Source of the DNA: Campanula takesimana | Taxonomy: Eukaryota > Streptophyta > Magnoliopsida > Asterales > Campanulaceae | Reading direction: 5' to 3' | DNA length: 64,000 nt | Assembly (NCBI GenBank): GCA_026119855.1 | Contig: JAOWBW010000284.1 | Location: forward strand, 1,240,001 to 1,304,000 | In this document: positions 47,321 through 58,702 of the stretch, piece after piece | Position numbering within the stretch: position 1 is the stretch's first letter | How the letters are laid out: the number at the start of each line of letters is the position of its first letter | Position numbers and translations under genes: made by a program | The notes under the pieces: generated by a model | What the model was told of the DNA's origin: nothing | What the model saw: the letters and a program-made list of their open reading frames with translations, nothing else | Database searches by the model: none

Positions 47321-48169
47321 GATTGAAAGTCCAAAGTTTAAAGGTAGGCACATCCTGACGAGTTTTATGGCGGGTTAAATATAGTTACTGTTGAAAGTGT
47401 TTTTGAATCAAAGATTTCCGACCTTGTCATAGATTGGTCAAAACCATCAATCTATGATGAGTGTAATTGCGAAATATGTCAATTGTTGATATCTCCTCCT
47501 ATTGACGTAACAATAGTTGACGTCGATTTTTTTTTCAAGTGATGAGTTGATGTTGAAGTTTGAGAATGACCAGATTCTTGGTGCAACGTTTTCGGCTTCA
47601 ACTGAAGGTACTATATATGGGTATTATTATAAGGATCCATTTGATATTGAAATTCCAAGTATTTCATTTTTTTTTGTTTTTCAAAAGATTGATGATTGAG
47701 AGCTTTTTATTAAATGGATGGGCTGATTGGATGGACATATTGACGAGTAATATCAAGTATAAAGTTCGTCGAAGACTGAAGGAAAAATTGCAAGATGTGT
47801 TTCCAAAAGCAACGACTCAAATTCGAGGTCAAATTTTTTCTAAGAAGAGGAGAATGATGCAGTATGATGATAAAGTTGGGATAAATATGAGTTTTTATTT
47901 TAATTACTTGTTATTTTATTTTTATTTTCGGATTTAATATTAGTTGGTTAGTATTTTCAATATTAGAAGTATATTAAGACTTTATTTTGATAAATTAATG
48001 ACCTATTAGGTTACCTTATATGTTAAGCTTTATTTTAGGACGTTATTTCTTGTTTTCCAAGTTTTATGGGTGCTATAAAATAGCCTCAAAGTTGTAATCC
48101 GAAAATTAGTGTTTTGATTAATAAAAAATACTTTTGCTGTCGTGCAATTATTAGGGTTTTAACCCTTTA

Positions 48170-48769
48170 TCTTATTTCAATTCCGTTCGGTCACAATAGT
48201 AGATTTTTTTGGGCATTTATTTAAACGTTGAACATTTCATTTTGGGACGGAGGTAGTAGGTTATTTACGAAGAAAAAAGCAAAGTTGAGAATTTTCATTT
48301 GGACGTTGAACATTCATTTTTGCTAATCTTAATTTTCAGTCTTATCATGGAGGTTTTCTGAAATCATATAGGATTTGGATGAGAACTTCACAAGGTTGAG
48401 AAATGGGACAATCTCATGGACATGACAAAGAATAGTGTTCCACACCTAAGATATTTTTTTCCCTCTCAGTTAAATGGGTAATGACTGGTGTATTAGAAGA
48501 GTCAAATTATCATACACCAAAAGGTGTATATCCAGTGCTGTTAGTTTTTAACTTTTTATTTATTACTTTGACTTTACCTATTGTGTCATCTTTGTGTGAA
48601 GTACTCGCTCCGTTCAGTAATGATAGTTCCATTTACCATTGTTGCCTAAATACTAGACTTTTAAAGATAATCTATTTATAACATGTTTTCATGCTATTAT
48701 CGTTTTGTACTGTCACCGTGCCATCGGCACGGGCACGAGTACTAGTCTTATTTCAATTCCGTTCGGTCA
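48170..48769. mobile_element. Helitron-like insertion in LTR2 with 24-bp duplication
   Basis: The segment between the two halves of LTR2 ends CCGTGCCATCGGCACGG (hairpin), then GCACGAGTACTAG followed by T, the layout of a Helitron 3' end (hairpin plus CTAG, T next). TCTTATTTCAATTCCGTTCG and the next four bases (GTCA) occur on both sides (48170-48193 and 48746-48769). A Stowaway-like right end (GGGACGGAGGTAG, near 48250) lies inside. Helitrons do not normally duplicate the target, so the mechanism is open. Confidence 0.5.
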
Positions 48770-48865
48770 ATTCTCATAACCTGTTTCTGCATCACTCCGC
48801 CACACGAGTTAGCCTTGGGATCATGCAAGATTGGATTGTGACGAACTCTTCACGATCATCCCTAA

Positions 48866-51140
48866 GACCATGCACACCCGTGACCATCTTTTGGTTCATG
48901 AAGAGTAAACTTGTGAACCAATTTTGGTTCATGCCAATTAGTGGTGATCCAATTTGGTTCATGGCCATGAACGAAAATTTTCGTTCATTTCGTGAACGAA
49001 AATTGGTTTGAGCTATATGTGTATTTTGTAATTTTGTCTTTTTTAAAAAAATATTATTTACATAAAAATATTAAAATGTTTATAATTTCTTTTTTTCTAT
49101 AAATAAAGTCTAATTTCGTAATATTTGACATTATTTTAATATTTTATTATTTAAAAAATATTATTTATTTTTTTCTATAATTTGACACATTTTAATTTTT
49201 CATATATTTTAATTTTTTTTGGGTCAAACGAAGTCGTTTATGTCAAAATAAAAAAACGCTCACTTTCCTTTTTCCCCTATAAATAGAGGTGAAGGTTGAG
49301 TAGGTTATGTACACCTTTTCTTCCTTACTTCTTCTCTCTCTATAGTTAGCAAAAGCATTCAAGATTTCATTTTCTTGATCATGGATGATTACGGGAATAG
49401 TTCTAATAATTCCGAAAATAATCATGATCATCATGCTTGGTTCGAACAAATGCTTGCTAACAATCCCAACTTCGTAAACAATTATAGGCAAAACAACATT
49501 CAAAATTACCATAACAACCACTACCCCCCTCTAATCCCCGTATCCAGATTGAACGCCATCGTGAAGAAGGTCATGCAACTCTTGTAAGTCAATACTTCAC
49601 TTCCATGCCAACGTACTCAGATAAAATGTTTCGACGCAGGTTTCGAATGGATAGACATGTCTTTCTTCGTTTAGTTGCGGAAGCTGAGGAACATGATGAA
49701 TATTTCCAACAAAGGCCTGATGCAACCGGTAGGTTTGGCTTGTCAGCCTTACAAAAATGCACTGCAGCAATGCGTATGCTAGCATACGGAATGGCAGCAG
49801 ATGCTGTTGACGAGTACTTACGGCTTAGTGCAACTTCTGCACGACTTTCACTTGAAAAGTTTTGTGATGTGATTATTAGTCGATTCGGAAATCATTATTT
49901 GAGAAAGCCGAATCGATCAGATATGGAGCGGTTACTTCGTATGGGATCTGAACGTGGGTTTCCCGGCATGTTGGGAAGCATCGATTGCATGCATTGGCAA
50001 TGGAAAAATTGTCCATCTGCTTGGAGAGGGCAATATCAGGGTCGTAGTGGAAAAGCTTCACTGGTTTTAGAAGCCGTTGCCTCACATGATCTATGGATTT
50101 GACATTCTTTCTTCGGTATTCCAGGCTCGCTCAATGACATCAACATCATTCATCGCTCTCCGGTGTTTGATGATGTTTTAAATGGTGTGGCACCGCAGGT
50201 TAGCTTCCTTGTGAACAACAATCAATACGACATGGGATATTATCTCACCGATGGAATTTATCCACAATGGGCAACTTTCATCAATTCAATCCCCCTGCCG
50301 ATACAAGAAAAAGACAAATTGTTTGCAAAGGCGCAGGAAGCATGCAGAAAAGACGTTGAGCGTGCTTTTGGGGTGCTTCAAGCTCGCTTTGCAATTCTCT
50401 GTAATCCGTCACTCGCTTGGACCGAGGCGATTCTTGGTAAAATAATGACAACTTGCATAATTTTGCATAATATGATAGTTGAAGATGAACGAGATCGATA
50501 TAAAAATTATGACGATGCGAGTGAATTCTGGGCAGACAAACCAAAAATAAAAGAAAAAGTAAGTCCACCAGGGTTGCGCAAGACGAGACATTCACATATA
50601 CAAGAGAAAATTCACAAGTTGGAAATAGTATCGCGGAATATATAGGGCGCAAGCGGAATGTTCAAAGCAAAGCTACACATCTAGCTCTCAAAGCAGACCT
50701 AATTGAGCATATTTATGCAAGGAACAACGCTTGAGATCATATGCATTATAATATTTATTATCGTTGTTGCTTTTGGTTTGTTTGTTTGTGATTTGCGTTT
50801 TTAATTTTCTAATTTTCATGATTGTAATGTTTTAAATTATTGTAATTTGATGTTCATTTATGAGGTTTAAGTCTTTTAAATTATGCAATTACTAAAAATA
50901 ATAAAATATATTTTATTTTCAAAATGAATAAAATAAATATTTTCGTTTTTATTTTTAATGACATTAATAAAACATAATATTTAGTAATGTAAATTATTAA
51001 TTTCATAACATAAAATTAATATTAAAATAATATGTATGTGAACGAAAATTCGTTCACCATTACAACATATAGGTTTTTGTGAACGAAATTTCGTTCACAG
51101 GGCAGTTTCGTTCACGTGGTGAACGAAACTGTGCATGCTC
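48866..51140 (+). mobile_element. PIF/Harbinger transposon
   Basis: GACCATGCAC at the left and GTGCATGCTC at the right form the TIR, flanked by TAA on both sides (48863-48865 and 51141-51143). Subterminal GTGAACGAAA/TTTCGTTCAC motifs recur at 48960-49010 and 51040-51130. It is 2275 bp and encodes the transposase only; the second Myb/SANT-like protein of autonomous Harbingers was not found. Confidence 0.92.
49381..50734 (+). pseudogene. Harbinger DDE transposase (HARBI1-like), disabled
   Basis: The start MDDYGNSSNNSENNHD is an Asn-rich N-terminus. The frame shifts near the C-run 49524-49529. The core then reads RFRMDRHVFLRL, an internal helical region, GSIDCMHW (first catalytic Asp), a TGA at 50100-50102 where the family has Trp (DLWI|*|HSFFG), GSLNDINI (second Asp), a DGIYPQW motif and KDVERAFGVLQARF (Glu). 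A last frameshift around 50560-50590 separates it from a tail ending AEYIGRKRN...ALKADLIEHIYARNNA and TGA. At least three lesions, so not functional, yet otherwise well conserved and probably young. Confidence 0.88.
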
Positions 51141-51468
51141 TAACACCATTCTCACCCCTCATAGCGTTAATATTACTAAAGAATGCTACTTCCGTGTGAT
51201 TTCATCACAAAATAAATTATCGCAACTTATTGATGTCTTATTAAAGAAATGTGCTTTATATATTTGTACATTATGTGTACAACAGTAAACATGCACCACA
51301 TTAAGATTGTTCAATTGTTAGAATCCAACTTTTCATTTAGAACGAATTAGACAAAATGGTACGACCGTCATCCTAAAATGAATGTCCAAACAAATTTCAA
51401 ATTCACTTTTAATAAAAAACAAATTCAATTTTCTTTTTTGTACATTTATTGAGATTAAAGTACGAATA

Positions 51469-51724
51469 CTCCCTCCGTCCCACCCGAATTAGGATTTTTG
51501 GGTTGGACACCGGGATTAAGGAAAAAGTGTTAGTGGAGTAGGTGTTGTGAGTATGAAAAGTAAAGTAGGAGAGAGAAAGTATGGTAGAGGATAATGAGTG
51601 GAAAATTGTTGTGAGTGTGAATGTGGGTCCCAGTAAATAAAAAATTTCCATTTTTTGGGTTGTCCTAATTCGAATGAGACACCAAAAATGGAAATTTGTT
51701 TTAATTCGAGTGAGACGGAGGGAG
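51469..51724. mobile_element. Stowaway MITE, 'CGAATTAGG' subfamily
   Basis: CTCCCTCCGTCCCACCCGAA...TTCGAGTGAGACGGAGGGAG, TA flanks. Very similar to 21941-22195. Confidence 0.9.
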
Positions 51725-52025
51725 TATTTATTATTATGGGATTAGAGAGGAAGTACTTTTTTTGGGGGCACAAAAATAAAAGGAGTAAAAAACAAATGCA
51801 AAAGGAAAAAAAGTCAAAAAGAGAATATGAATTGGACGGTGGTAAGGAAAAGGCATAAAAACAGTGGGCCGAATATCCATCCTGTCATCACCCAAACACA
51901 GGCCCAAACCAGCAATAATTAAGAAAAAAGAAAAAAAGAGAGGATACAAATGGAATTAACGTAAAAGAATATCCTGTATCCGTCTCTCCACAAAAATCTA
52001 CATCTTCGTCCCAAACCCTCGTCCA

Positions 52026-52066
52026 TATAAACTCGCCGACTGCCCTCTTCAAGAACCCTCTTTTCC
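52026..52066 (+). promoter_or_regulatory. TCTP core promoter: TATA box and 5'-TOP-like start
   Basis: TATAAA at 52026-52031 is followed about 25-30 bp later by the pyrimidine run CCCTCTTTTCC (52056-52066), where transcription would be expected to start. TCTP mRNAs in animals begin with such a 5' terminal oligopyrimidine tract linked to TOR-dependent translation. The start site here is inferred. Confidence 0.5.
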
Positions 52067-52135
52067 GCTCTCTCCTCTTCTCTGTTTTTTTCCTTTCTCG
52101 GAGAGCGATTTTCGTTAGAAGCCCCGCAAGCAATC

Positions 52136-54622
52136 ATGTTGGTCTATCAAGATTTGTTATCTGGTACTGAATCTTCACCCTAGATTTTGATTTGTTCTGA
52201 AAATTCGTGTTTTTTTTGCTCGAGTAATTTGATTTTGTTGTTGTATCTGTGATTTCAATTTTATAGGGTTTCTAAGACTTTTTTTTTTAATGGTTAAGAT
52301 ATTGCGTTTATTGTGGATTTTATGCTTTTTGGATATAGATCGGTGTTGATTTCTTAGTATATAGTATGGCTTCTGCAATTGATCTGAAGGATTTGTTATC
52401 GATTTATTGTGAATTTCACGGATTTGTGATTTGATTTGTTGAAATCGGTGGCCAGATCTGAAGATTTGTTCTTTTATTGTAATTTAGCTGTTTATTATTA
52501 TTGCATAAATTAATTTGTCTGAGGTTTTAAAGTTTATACTACATAAGATTTGGCTAATAAGGTTAGTTTGAGTATATATTTGTGGGGTTTTGCTATTAGT
52601 TTGGATTGCGATTTGTTTTTCTCATCTTAAAGTTTGTTTATATTTTTTCTACTTTTGGGATTTTAGATTAATTTATAGCTTGTACATGAATCAATAGCTT
52701 GAGCTAAGTTTATAACTTGTGGCTAATAATATTTTTTGAAGCTGAATTATCTAGACTTGATGCTATATGTAAATACTTGCTGGGGTTTTGTTGATAGTGT
52801 GGATTTTCACTTTATATTTCATTAATTTAGATTGGCCAAGTTTTAGACTAGTGCTCATTGATTATACTTATAGTTTATGTATGCAATTTATTTATTAGTC
52901 AATTTATGATTATTAAGTATTCTGAATAGTTATGATACTCCATCTGTCCCGGAAAGTTAGTCCCTCTGTTTTCATTGTTAATTTGAACGAATTTTGAGTA
53001 ATATTTTAGGTTAGCTCTATTCATCTTAATGGGAATCTAAAAATTGGTATTGATAGTATTTATAATGGCGTATCAATAACAATTTTTAAATTTTCATTAT
53101 GATAATTAAAAGTAGCCTTAATTATTGGTCATAGTTCATTCGTAGTAACAACAAAGAAAGAGGGACTAACTTTCCGGGACAGAGGGAGTACTAATCAAGA
53201 TCCCCCTGCTTTGTTTTCCTTCTCCCGTGTCTGTCGTCTCTGTCTTTTAAACCTTATTTTTTGTACGTTTTTTTTTGCTGAAGTACTAAATAATGATTAG
53301 TAAGAAGCATCTGTTATTATTTTTGGTTAATCTAAACTTGTGTCTTGTGTGTGTGTGGGTGTGTATTTAGATGAATATAGTATGCAGTATTTTGGAGTGT
53401 TGTTTGGTTAAACATTGCTTCGCTTAGTTGATTTATTTTCTTTACTTTTTTAGGCGACGAGCTTCTCTCGGATTCATTTCCTTACAAGGAAATTGAGAAT
53501 GGGGTACTCTGGGAAGTTGAGGGGAAGGTAAACTTTTGTAGCATCTTCCTTGTATTAATAACGTATTACCTGTACATGTATCATTAGATGTTCATATTGT
53601 TAGCCTGCAAGATTGTGGTTGATATAATGATTATTGATGAGTATTCCTATAACGTAACTGTCTAATATTTTGGCTTTATATAGTGGGTTGTTCAAGGAGC
53701 CGTTGATGTGGACATTGGTGCCAATCCTTCTGCTGAAGGTGGTGGTGAAGATGAGGGTGTTGATGATCAGGCTGTTAAGGTCGTTGATATTGTCGACACC
53801 TTTAGACTCCAGGTGAGACTTATACCTACAGTTTCTTACAACTCAATAAGTTTGTTGATTTTGACATTTGTAGACAAAAATTCTTGTAGGAGCAACCTCC
53901 CTTTGACAAGAAGCAATTCGTTGCTTTTATTAAGAAATACATCAAACAGTTGACTCCCAAGCTCCAAGGCGAGCAACAAGAGTTATTCAAGAAGAACATC
54001 GAGAGTGCAACTAAGTACCTTCTCTCAAAGATCAAAGACCTCCAATTGTAAGCTTCTTATTCACGTTCTCTTATTGTTCATCATGTGTTTATGGGGTATC
54101 CAGCCTTGTTCTTCATTTTGTTTTTTGGCTCCTATATGCAATTATCAACAATCCCAGGCCTTGTGCTACTTCAGCCCCGTAGGGCTGAAGTAGTACAAGG
54201 CCCCGTAGGGGTATCTTTGGGGCTCTGATAGTGGATCAAATTTGTTTAGTGTATATATTACTCTCCCATCTCAAACTTATGGTATTATTGATTTTCTGAA
54301 CACAAACTTGCATTTAGGTACCTCTCATATGTATAGGATCTGATTTTTTGACTGCTAAATCTATCCGGTAGATATCACATGATCCGTTTATTTGACTGCT
54401 CAATTTATCTAAAATCTGTAGGATCTGATTCGTTAACAAATTTTATCTGGTCATTTATAGAGTAATATTCTATGCTAATTTAGAGCTACGTGCTTTGTCT
54501 ACAGCTTTGTCGGGGAGAGCATGCATGACGACAGCACCCTGGTCTTTGCTTATTACAAGGAAGGTGCAACTGACCCTACATTTTTGTACTTTGGACCTGG
54601 TTTGAAGGAAGTCAAGTGTTAG
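52136..54622 (+). CDS. TCTP: Translationally controlled tumor protein, 5 exons
   Basis: TCTP is an abundant cytosolic protein tied to growth control and calcium binding; in plants it is linked to TOR signalling and cell division. Exons are 52136-52163, 53454-53527, 53684-53812, 53890-54047 and 54505-54622, all GT-AG, 507 bp, 168 residues plus TAG, exactly the usual plant length. It starts MLVYQDLLSGDELLSDSF. The TCTP1-like signature region appears as IGANPSAEGG...EDEGVDDQ (exon 3) and the TCTP2-like region as FVGESMHDDSTLVFAYY (exon 5). The helical hairpin (KKQFVAFIKKYIKQLTPKL) is in exon 4. The protein ends LKEVKC. Intron 1 (1.29 kb) carries a Stowaway MITE and intron 4 a 21-bp hairpin. No defect was seen. 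Confidence 0.97.
52938..53188. mobile_element. Stowaway MITE in TCTP intron 1
   Basis: CTCCATCTGTCCCGGAAAGT...ACTTTCCGGGACAGAGGGAG, TA flanks. Same subfamily as 16225-16472. Confidence 0.9.
54157..54202 (+). repeat. 21-bp hairpin in TCTP intron 4
   Basis: The arm starting GGCCTTGTGCTACTTC (54157-54177) pairs with 54182-54202 over 21 bp, with one G-U wobble and a 4-base loop (CGTA). A second small hairpin CCCC-GTA-GGGG follows directly (54201-54211). Confidence 0.8.
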
Positions 54623-55690
54623 AAAAATATGCTATTTATCATTGTAGCTGGTGTCTAAGAGAGTTTGAGGTGCCTACTTTTTGAGGTGCCTACTTTGTTA
54701 CAAGTTTTATGTACTTCTACATTTTGAAGTTTTTCTGCGGATTCTATTTTTGGATGATTGTAACAGTTACCAGTTATTATTGTTTTTGGGTTTGTGGTGT
54801 TCATTTGTCAGCATTTACCGGTGTTCTATTCAGTACAAATTTGAAATTCTTTTTACATTCATGTTGGAACGGAGAGAAGTACCTTTTACTTTCATGTTGG
54901 GACGGTGGGAATACTAAATTTCGATTCCACGGGGAATCCCTAGGTTGTGGAGTTTTGGTTGTCCCTGTAACCTTTCAAGTAAGGGTTGGTTCGATCCTCT
55001 TTTTGTTAAGTTGGATGTCTGTTTAACGGATAGGGACATAATGTAGTGGTTGATTTGTTGCTCAGGCTGTAATTTTTAGCTAAGATTTGGCCACTCTTTT
55101 GCTGTTGGGCTCCACATTTATCCCGAATAGTCTCGACCGTGTAAAAAGAGTCAGATTTAGCCAAATTCACCATTGAAGAAGATGTTTAGGCTACCTGGAT
55201 TGTCTCACATTGTATCTTTTATCCCAAACGCTTGCTTCTGCATAGCTTTTGCTACCGACTCCAAGTCAAGATCAAGGTAGTTTATGTATGCACTTCTGGG
55301 AGAACTTAACGGTCCAAATAACTATACACACTTCTCATCCAGTTAATTCGTTTTGTTTACCGATGCTGGTCTTTTTCATATCCAATTACCCCCCATCCAA
55401 GAAGCACGGATAAGGCGGCGTGTAAAAAAGCTCTGTAAGCTGAAGTTAGCAAAATGCAAGCTGATTTTTATGTTCTGGTAGACAGCAAAATTTCCCATGT
55501 TCTTGTTGTTCTTAGGCATTATGTATATTCTTTATTCATTAGGCTTTTGTATATGACCGTTACTATTCCGTTTGTGTCCGATTTCATCCGTATATATAAT
55601 AGTTATTACTCCCTCCATCTCGGAGTTCATTGTCATTTTTTTTTTTTTTTATCATAAATACTTGTTGGCAAAATTTGTTTTAGGGAGAAA
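54623..55690. other. TCTP 3' UTR and intergenic DNA
   Basis: The first ~200 bp should be 3' UTR; TGAGGTGCCTACTTT is duplicated in it. Beyond that no gene is seen. A Stowaway-like left end (CTCCCTCCATCTCGG, 55610) has no right partner. Confidence 0.4.
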
Positions 55691-57183
55691 CCCTAATATT
55701 GACCTTCTAACAAAGGTGTAGCCATCTTCACGATCATACTAATCATTTTCTTCTAGCTCATATTATTATCTTCGACCTTCTATCATGAACCTTGGGAGCC
55801 CGAGGTGAGACAACGCCATGCCTCCACAGTCATCACAAAAGTGTCCGATTCAGATAAAGAAAGAGCATCAACTTCTGAACCACATATATTATAAGGGAGG
55901 AAAATATCAATAAAACATTGAGGGTTAGGAAATTAGAAAGGTTTGGCCATTACATTCAGAGCAACTTCTCTTGGTGGGGCCCCCTGTGATTGTCGTTTTT
56001 TTCGCTCCAGCAACATTAGTTGTAAATATTGGGTTGAAATATTTAGGATTCAACTTACGCGCTTCAGGTGGTCTTAGATTAGGAGTTGTGGGAGCTTGAG
56101 TTGGACCACTGGAAATAGAATTAGACGAACTTGGCTTTGAAGCCGCAACTCTTCTTAGGCCTCAACTAATCGGTGATCTTGCGAAAGGACCACTCGAGGG
56201 GTTTCTAAACCCTTTTTCAATTCAATCGCATCCATCACTTGGTCATTTACTATATCACCTCATCGGACACCTCCTTGTTATTGTTTGCACTCATTAACCT
56301 CAACAGTCATAGTATCTTGCGTAGGGACGTTTTGAGGGGTTTCTAAACCCTTTTCCAAGTGCTCTTCCACATTGATAGGCATTGAATCATGCCCTAATTA
56401 ATCCTTGTCATCTTCTTGTTGGTTTTTCTGCTAAACCTTCTTTGGTGCTGCTCTAGCCTCGACTGTGGCAACAACTCCGTTGCCATTACTTGCATCCTGC
56501 TTGACAATGTCTTCTTTTCTTTTGTTAGCAAATCAACTATTAGCAATAGAGTGACTTACCTTAAAACAATGCTTGTAATACATGGAACTCCATATATTTT
56601 AGCAATAGAAAACAAACACATTTTGTTAAAAAGATGAATAGGTAGACCAGGGAGACTAACCAAGGGAAATAGCGAAGACTCTTGATCTGGGCGCCGGGAA
56701 GGAGTCCAACGAAAAACTTTCATAGGAAATCTGCCGCCGCACCAATTCCCCCCCTCCCCCCCAAAATACTATTGAAAGCTGCTTCATGGGATAAATGGAT
56801 AAGAAGGTGATTAGAATCAAGATTGCCAGGTTGAAAATCAGCCTTCAATCCAAACGTGAGAAAGTATCGGCGGATGTCATCCATTGATGGTCTACCTTTT
56901 GCAAAGTTCCCAACCAGCGTGTATGTAAAAGGCTTCGCTAATATATTGATAATTTATTTGGGGAACTTTAATGCCAGTTCACAATGTCGAATGGCAGCAT
57001 GTATCATCATCGGGATCACCGGTGGAGCAGAGAAAGCCGTGGCCTTAAGCAAACTAGCAAAGGATTTGATTGTTGTTGTTGGGAAAAGGAGAGTTGTTGA
57101 CTCGTAGCACTGTCGGCGGTGGAAACCAAAGCAGAAGATGGGCTTGGACATGAAAAGACATGGCCGTCAGAGGCCGAGGCCAT
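55690..57183 (-). pseudogene. DUF4283 / LINE ORF1-like zinc-knuckle protein, degraded
   Basis: On the minus strand an ATG at 57183 opens MASASDGHVFSCPSPSSALV, and the DUF4283 region follows: a stretch around FAKGRPSMDDIRRYFLTFGL, then LIYPM, W.GGRFPMKVFRWTPS (about 56690-56725) and a SLPGLPIHLFNK motif. A Ser/Pro-rich linker (SSSNSISSGPTQAPTTPNL) and a short basic stretch lead to about 55690. Frames shift and stop several times. This layout matches the first ORF of plant L1-type LINEs and related gag-like proteins; no reverse transcriptase is present. Confidence 0.65.
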
Positions 57184-57431
57184 GGGAGATGGCCGGCGGC
57201 CGTCAAGGTACGACCGTTAGAAGGAGGCGGCTAGGGTTTTATTTTTCGTTAGAGAGATTAATTATTTTTCTTAAAGAGAGTATCTTTTGATACGTGGCCT
57301 ATAAGTTCACGAAAATATTTATTTCTTTCTGCAATAAACCGTTAAATTATGTATTCGTTTTATGCTGGTAAATTCTATATACAAGGCATATTACATGCAA
57401 GGCACCAATAATGGCAAAACTACCCTCGCGT

Positions 57432-57670
57432 GTCGTGTGCAAAAGGACGACTTGAAGGATTTGTGTCGTGTTAAAACACACGAGATATACCAAATGTATA
57501 AGATATTAAGTCGTGTTACATTATACGAGTTGTACAATACTCTGTCGTACATAGACACACGAAATAAATATAAACAAGTCGTGTATATTTTAGAAGACAG
57601 GCCGTGTCATACATGTCGTATATACTAACACGATATAAGTCTATATTCTCGTGTGTATGCATACGACATA
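57432..57670. repeat. Array 1 of TCGTGT...ACACGA palindromes
   Basis: Palindromes of about 18 bp begin at 57432, 57466, 57511, 57545, 57579, 57616 and 57649. Spacings are 34, 45, 34, 34, 37 and 33 bp. The arms are TCGT(G/A)T and (A/T)(C/T)ACGA; the middle varies. Confidence 0.85.
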
Positions 57671-57799
57671 TCAAAATGAAGGTGTTCTTCGATGATTTGC
57701 AACACGATGTTAATGATACGCATATGCTATGTTATATTATTCAATTGTGTTGTTAATTGAGCAAAATTTATACACTTATACATGACAAGGAACAAACGT

Positions 57800-58330
57800 C
57801 ATATTGGATCATACAATATCATATAACCTATCACATTTAAGTGATACCACTTTATTTATAATCACCTAACAAATGATTGTGGTGTTATGTTTCTAATCAA
57901 TAATATATTTAAAGATGTAATTAAACATGTTATAATGCATCATACAATATCATATATAAGCTACCACATTCATTAGGTTAATGTGATACCACTTTATTTA
58001 TCAACTAACAACCGATGTTATGATGTGCATGTACTATGTTAAATTAATGAATTATGTGTTATATTTCTAATCAAGATTATATATAATGAGTTAATTAAAC
58101 ATGTTATATAACGAGTTAAGTTGTTTCGATGATTTGCCAAACGGGGTTAATGATAAGTTGTATATTAGAGGAATACCAACTACTCAAGATTATATATTTG
58201 AAATTATCATATTTATTAATCAAGATTATATGTTTCTTGTTATAATAAGTTGGAAAACAAACAATGATTACATATAAGATTGAACCAACATCATACAATA
58301 TCATATAACCTACCACATTTATTTATAATT
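57800..58330. repeat. Diverged direct repeats between palindrome arrays
   Basis: CATACAATATCATATA followed by (A)CCTA(C/T)CACATTT occurs at about 57811, 57947 and 58291. The first two copies continue with GTGATACCACTTTATTTAT and ATTAAACATGTTATA. Confidence 0.7.
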
Positions 58331-58355
58331 AATTTTTATTTTATTATATGGTGTG

Positions 58356-58565
58356 TCGTGTTGAAATACACGACATTTAGTAAGACATATCGTATGAACA
58401 ATACACGAAATGAAACATTATATCTCGTGTATTGTTCATACGAGATAATTACCAGAAACAAAGACTATATCGTGTGATTTTACACGATATGTACCATAGT
58501 ATCTCGTGTATATACACACGAGATACACCCTGAACCCCTACATAAAACACGATATACACGCAGAC
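58356..58565. repeat. Array 2 of TCGTGT...ACACGA palindromes
   Basis: Palindromes begin at 58356, 58390, 58425, 58470 and 58504, spaced 34, 35, 45 and 34 bp, with a half-site near 58547. The pair at 58390/58425 also forms a larger inverted repeat (TCGTATGAACAATACACGA and its inverse). The array ends about 140 bp before the ATG of the FAR1-like gene. Confidence 0.85.
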
Positions 58566-58702
58566 AACTTAACCCTACAGAGAAACACCATTGCTGTACA
58601 CCCATGCAGCATTGATATACTCCACAACATTGTCCAAGTCTTAACACCCATAAATTTATACCCATTATTTTCATTAATTCTCAAATCATCTAACACCATA
58701 GT

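Larger units (their letters stand above)
46534..48794 (+). mobile_element. Small LTR retroelement (TRIM/degenerate gypsy) with 359-bp LTRs
   Basis: LTR1 is 46534-46892. LTR2 is about 47860-48193 plus 48770-48794. Without the insertion LTR2 is also 359 bp. Flanks are CTCCG at 46529-46533 and 48795-48799, a 5-bp target duplication. A TTGGTATCAGCTTCC primer-binding-like site follows LTR1 and a purine tract (AAGAAGAGGAGAATGA) precedes LTR2. The interior is only ~970 bp with a gag-like remnant, so it is non-autonomous. Confidence 0.85.
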
